A DNA stretch of 7,777 bases from positions 1-7,777 of the forward strand of contig JAFUQW010000052.1 of the NCBI GenBank assembly GCA_017472115.1, given 5' to 3'. This document shows positions 4,958 to 7,777 of this stretch, in pieces. This DNA comes from Bacteroidales bacterium. Its GTDB lineage: Bacteria > Bacteroidota > Bacteroidia > Bacteroidales > UBA932. The notes under the pieces are model-generated. The model made no database searches and was not told the DNA's origin. It saw only the letters and a program-made list of their open reading frames with translations. Numbering within the stretch: position 1 is the first letter of the stretch; each line of letters opens with the position of its first letter. The translations under genes and the position numbers were made by a program.

Positions 4958-7420
4958 ATGCAGGTACTGAAATTCGGAGGCACATCGGTTGCCAATGCAG
5001 AAAACATGTCAAAGGTGGTGGATATCGTCACCAAGGCAGTCGATCGTGACAGAACCATACTCGTACTCTCTGCCATAAGCGGATGTACTGACGCACTGAT
5101 AAAGATAGGAACGCTGGCTTCGGAACGTGACGAGAGCTACAAGACCCTCATCGAAGGACTGCAGACAAGACACCACGACATAATCAAGGCTTTCCTCCCT
5201 GTCGAAAAGCAGGAGGATTCCATCGAGGTATGCGACAGTCTCTTCGATTCGCTCAGAAGCATCGCGCAGGGAGTTTATCTTCTCGGAGAACTTTCTCCGG
5301 CCAGTCTCGATGCAATCCAATCTTTCGGAGAGCTATGGTCAACAAAGATAATGGCCACAAAGCTTGCGAGCATCGGCATCGCCACCAAGTGGGTGGATTC
5401 CCGTCAGATAGTTCGCACCGTGGCAAAGGGAGACAAGAACGTGACCGACGTGCAGAAAACCTATTCCCGTGTCAATGAAATGGTGGAAGACAACAATGTC
5501 ACACAGCTCTTTATCCTTCCGGGATTCATAGCTTCGGACAGGCTGGGACGCACCACTACACTCGGACGCGGAGGCTCTGACTACACCGCCTCCCTTTTAG
5601 CAGTAGGCTGCAAGGCACGCATTCTCGAGATATGGACAGACGTTCCGGGAATGATGACCTCGAACCCCAAGGTCGTGCCTACAGCACGCACCATAAGCAA
5701 CATTTCATATAAGGCAGCCCTCGAACTTTCGCACTTCGGAGCCAAAGTCATCTATCCGCCTACAATCCAGCCGGTCGTGGCAGAAGGAATACCTATATAT
5801 ATAAAGGACACATTTCATCCCGAAGCAGCCGGAACCCTCATCGAGAAACATCCGCCACGCAGCAAGGACAAGCTCATCGGAATATCCAACTCGGACAACA
5901 TCGCCCTCCTCTCGCTCGAAGGCAGCGGAATGGTAGGAATCCCCGGATTCTCCAGCCGTCTGTTCGAGACATTGAGCCAGAATGACATCAACATCATCCT
6001 GATCACCCAGGCCTCTTCCGTCCACACCATGTGTATAGCGGTATCCGAGAAGGATGCAGAAAAGGCACGAGAGGCTGCAGACAGATGTTTCGCATACGAG
6101 ATTTCCCTCGGAAAGCTCAACCCGCTCAAGGTTGAGAAGGGGTATTCCATCGTCTGCCTCGTGGGAGACGATGTCCTCAACCAGACCGGAGCCACAGGAC
6201 GCATGCTCGCTGCTCTCGGACGCAACAGCATTCCGGTACGCGCGACAGCACAGGGATCTTCCGAGAGGAACATATCCGCAATCATCGCTTCGGAGGATGC
6301 GGAAGCGGCTATCCGCACCATCCACAATGAATTCTTCGACCGCAGGAGCGGAAAGGACATCCACCTCTTCATCGCGGGCTACGGTACTGTGGGCAAGGCT
6401 CTGGTTGACATAATCGCAAAGAACAGGGAAAAGATCGAGAAACGCACCGGACGAAGGCTTCATGTGTGCGGACTTTCCAACAGCCGCCGTTTCATCCTCG
6501 ACAAGAACGGACTCAGCCTCGACAACATCAAGGACCGGCTCGCCGCCGGAGAAAGTTCTGCTGACGAAGCATATTTCACCCGGCTCGCTACTCTTTCTCT
6601 GGAGAATTCCGTATTCGTTGACTGCACAGCTTCGGCTGACATAGCATTCAAATACATGAACCTCTTCAAGAAGGGATATTCGGTGGTCGCATGCAACAAG
6701 ATCACATTCTCTTTGCCATACGTCAGGTATGCGGCCCTTAAGGAAGCGGCTATCGAAATCGGTGCGACCCTCCGCTATGAGACCACGGTCGGAGCGGCAC
6801 TCCCTATCCTTGAATCCATTTCACGCAGCGTGCACAGCGGTGACGAGATCCTCCGCATAGAGGCTGTGCTGAGCGGGACACTGAACTATATCTTCAGCAA
6901 TTATGCAGGAGGAGAGGGCGGCACTTTTGCAGAAGTGGTCAAGAGGGCCCAGGACGCAGGATATACCGAGCCGGACCCTCGTCTGGACCTCAGCGGACGC
7001 GACGTCCTCCGAAAGCTTCTCATACTCTCACGTGAGGCAGGTATCCCGCTTGACGAAAAGGATGTCGAGCAGACTCCTATCCTCGGACCGGAATTCTTCG
7101 AGGGAGATGTGGAAGAGTTCTACCGGAAACTGGCTGAGAATGAGGAGACATTTGCCGCACGCTATCGTGAGGCGGCCGACAAGGGCTTGAAACAGAGGTT
7201 TGTGGCTACGCTTGTAAAGGATGAGGACGCTCCTCTCGGATACCGTGCCTGCATCGGTCTTGAAGCTGTGGCACCGGAGCATCCTTTGTTCAGTCTGAGC
7301 GGAACAGACAACTGCGCGATCATCCGGACCGACTTCTATCCTTCACCTCTCGTGGTGCAGGGTGCGGGAGCCGGGGCATACCAGACAGCATCCGGTGTAT
7401 TAAACGATATAATAATGTAA
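4958..7420 (+). CDS. thrA: Bifunctional aspartokinase / homoserine dehydrogenase (ThrA type)
   Basis: Catalyses the first and third steps from aspartate to homoserine: aspartate phosphorylation, and NAD(P)H reduction of aspartate semialdehyde. From the ATG at 4958 it is 820 residues, the same length as Escherichia coli ThrA, and begins MQVLKFGGTSVANAE, so this start is preferred over the in-frame ATG at 4895. Aspartokinase domain (about 1-295): KFGGTS at 5-10, SFGELWS at 122-128, TLGRGGSDYTAS at 201-212. Two ACT regulatory domains at about 306-375 and 394-456 imply feedback control, probably by threonine; QGSSERNIS at 432-440 fits the effector loop. Homoserine dehydrogenase (about 467-820): nucleotide-binding GYGTVG at 474-479, ACNK at 578-581, RYETTVGAALPI at 606-617, LSGTLNYIF at 638-646, and GYTEPDPRLDLSGRD with catalytic-type Asp682 and Lys686. 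All key motifs are intact. Neither thrB nor thrC is visible after it. Confidence 0.96.
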   Translation: MQVLKFGGTSVANAENMSKVVDIVTKAVDRDRTILVLSAISGCTDALIKIGTLASERDESYKTLIEGLQTRHHDIIKAFLPVEKQEDSIEVCDSLFDSLRSIAQGVYLLGELSPASLDAIQSFGELWSTKIMATKLASIGIATKWVDSRQIVRTVAKGDKNVTDVQKTYSRVNEMVEDNNVTQLFILPGFIASDRLGRTTTLGRGGSDYTASLLAVGCKARILEIWTDVPGMMTSNPKVVPTARTISNISYKAALELSHFGAKVIYPPTIQPVVAEGIPIYIKDTFHPEAAGTLIEKHPPRSKDKLIGISNSDNIALLSLEGSGMVGIPGFSSRLFETLSQNDINIILITQASSVHTMCIAVSEKDAEKAREAADRCFAYEISLGKLNPLKVEKGYSIVCLVGDDVLNQTGATGRMLAALGRNSIPVRATAQGSSERNISAIIASEDAEAAIRTIHNEFFDRRSGKDIHLFIAGYGTVGKALVDIIAKNREKIEKRTGRRLHVCGLSNSRRFILDKNGLSLDNIKDRLAAGESSADEAYFTRLATLSLENSVFVDCTASADIAFKYMNLFKKGYSVVACNKITFSLPYVRYAALKEAAIEIGATLRYETTVGAALPILESISRSVHSGDEILRIEAVLSGTLNYIFSNYAGGEGGTFAEVVKRAQDAGYTEPDPRLDLSGRDVLRKLLILSREAGIPLDEKDVEQTPILGPEFFEGDVEEFYRKLAENEETFAARYREAADKGLKQRFVATLVKDEDAPLGYRACIGLEAVAPEHPLFSLSGTDNCAIIRTDFYPSPLVVQGAGAGAYQTASGVLNDIIM

Positions 7421-7422
7421 TT

Positions 7423-7448
7423 GTCATTTCGGCCGGAGTGGAGAAATC
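7423..7448 (+). repeat. Dispersed repeat, GTCATTTCGGCCGGAG type
   Basis: Begins two bases after the thrA stop. It starts GTCATTTCGGCC and ends GGAGAAATC, with short terminal arms ATTTC (7426-7430) and GAAAT (7443-7447). The head and tail follow the same plan as the repeats at 4797 and 7507. It may form a weak hairpin at the end of the thrA message; no U-run follows. Confidence 0.55.
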
Positions 7449-7473
7449 CGTAAACATTATGTATAAGTCGTAT

Positions 7474-7481
7474 TATATTTG
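7474..7481 (+). promoter_or_regulatory. Weak candidate -7 element before the repeat doublet
   Basis: TATATTTG fits TAnnTTTG. A transcript starting near 7487 would carry the whole inverted repeat at 7507-7572 as a leader hairpin before the GIY-YIG frame. The region is very AT-rich and no -33 box is visible, so a chance match is possible. Confidence 0.25.
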
Positions 7482-7506
7482 GTAACGATATAAATGATTA
7501 CACTAA

Positions 7507-7572
7507 CTGTCATTCTGAGCGTCAGCGAAGAATCTTTATTATAAAGATGCTTCACTTCGTTCAGCATAACAG
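7507..7572. repeat. 66-bp inverted repeat pair (REP-doublet / MITE-like)
   Basis: The left unit begins CTGTCATTCTGAGCGTCAG and runs to 7539. The right unit (7541-7572), read on the minus strand, begins CTGTTATGCTGAACGAAGTG. The two are about 80% identical with one gap. They meet at a perfect 8-bp palindrome around T7540: ATCTTTAT (7532-7539) and ATAAAGAT (7541-7548). Each unit has a smaller internal inversion, for example ATTCT at 7512-7516 with AGAAT at 7529-7533. The layout is that of paired REP sequences with diverged halves. The doublet abuts a GIY-YIG gene fragment, and the right unit overlaps that frame. Confidence 0.75.
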
Positions 7573-7777
7573 TGAATGGATGATTTCTGAAGTGCAAACA
7601 GATATATCATTACCTTATATTTATATAATATCAGAACGACACGACATTATATGTAGGATTTACAAATGATATTGAAAGAAGAATAAAAGAACATAAAAGT
7701 GGTTTGACAAAAGGGTTTACACAAAGATATAATTGTGATAAACTTGTGTATTTCGAAACATATTCAGATGTAAACCA
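7547..7777 (+). pseudogene. GIY-YIG (URI-type) endonuclease, frameshifted and cut by the window end
   Basis: Two frames together spell a small GIY-YIG nuclease. The first frame, from ATG at 7547 (or 7580), gives MLHFVQHNSEW then MISEVQTDISLPYIYIIS, which includes the GIY-type strand YIYII, and stops at 7667-7669 after out-of-register residues. The second frame, readable from 7629, gives NDTTLYVGFTNDIERRIKEH, with the YVG strand and the conserved Arg region, then GLTKGFTQRY and KLVYFETYSDVN to the end. Skipping one base near 7634 (the G after TCA) joins them as YIYIIS-NDTTLYVGFTND, so I infer a one-base insertion or an equivalent two-base loss. The distal catalytic Glu lies outside the window. 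The gene looks more AT-rich than its neighbours, consistent with acquisition. The first 9 codons lie inside the inverted repeat at 7507-7572. Confidence 0.7.

Noticed and set aside
4692..5012. Minus-strand open frames over the metX-thrA gap reading phrases such as IPDQVGDD
   Set aside because: These are translations of the palindromic repeat at 4797-4823, a known source of false small proteins, not a gene.
5705..6463. A 252-codon open frame on the minus strand inside thrA
   Set aside because: The sequence covers the aspartokinase and ACT regions with intact motifs on the plus strand; the antisense frame has no family features and no promoter.
1..7777. CRISPR arrays, tRNA or rRNA genes, transposase genes
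   Set aside because: No regularly spaced direct repeats, no tRNA cloverleaf or conserved rRNA stretches, and no transposase motifs were seen on either strand.

Overview
The window looks like a chromosomal segment of a Bacteroidota bacterium, most likely a Bacteroidales. The evidence is that the intergenic regions carry promoter -7 elements of the Bacteroidota form TAnnTTTG, the leaders lack Shine-Dalgarno sequences and are A-rich, and the proteins read as Bacteroidales-like. I cannot name a genus. Most of the window is ordinary core metabolism with mid-range base composition. Both ends look more AT-rich and hold broken accessory genes.

Layout. Bases 1-262 are the 3' end of an AbiEii-like nucleotidyltransferase gene that appears to have lost an internal segment in frame. 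A SAM-dependent methyltransferase gene (293-1228) follows and converges, with only 11 bp between stops, on a 620-residue SLC13-type permease with two cytoplasmic TrkA-C domains (1240-3102, minus). Upstream of the permease on the same strand is an Lrp/AsnC-family regulator (3137-3607). Divergent from the regulator is metX (start best placed at 3733). After a 202-bp gap with a dispersed palindromic repeat comes thrA, a bifunctional aspartokinase/homoserine dehydrogenase (start best placed at 4958, 820 residues). Downstream of thrA are two more repeats and a frameshifted GIY-YIG endonuclease gene that runs off the window.

How the genes work together. ThrA makes homoserine from aspartate in two of the three steps needed, and MetX acylates homoserine to commit it to methionine. 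The lrp-metX intergenic region holds two perfect 15/15 matches to the Escherichia coli Lrp binding consensus exactly 40 bp apart, plus a weaker third match 39 bp further on over the metX -7 element. This suggests that the regulator controls itself and metX by cooperative, helically phased binding. The permease is in the same transcriptional direction as the regulator and has its own candidate promoter; its substrate is unknown.

Most notable observations: the phased Lrp-type operators; a 66-bp inverted repeat pair (REP-doublet-like) whose right arm supplies a start codon and N-terminal residues to the GIY-YIG frame; three short repeats around thrA that share a GTCAT head and an ATC tail; and the internal deletion in the AbiEii-like gene.
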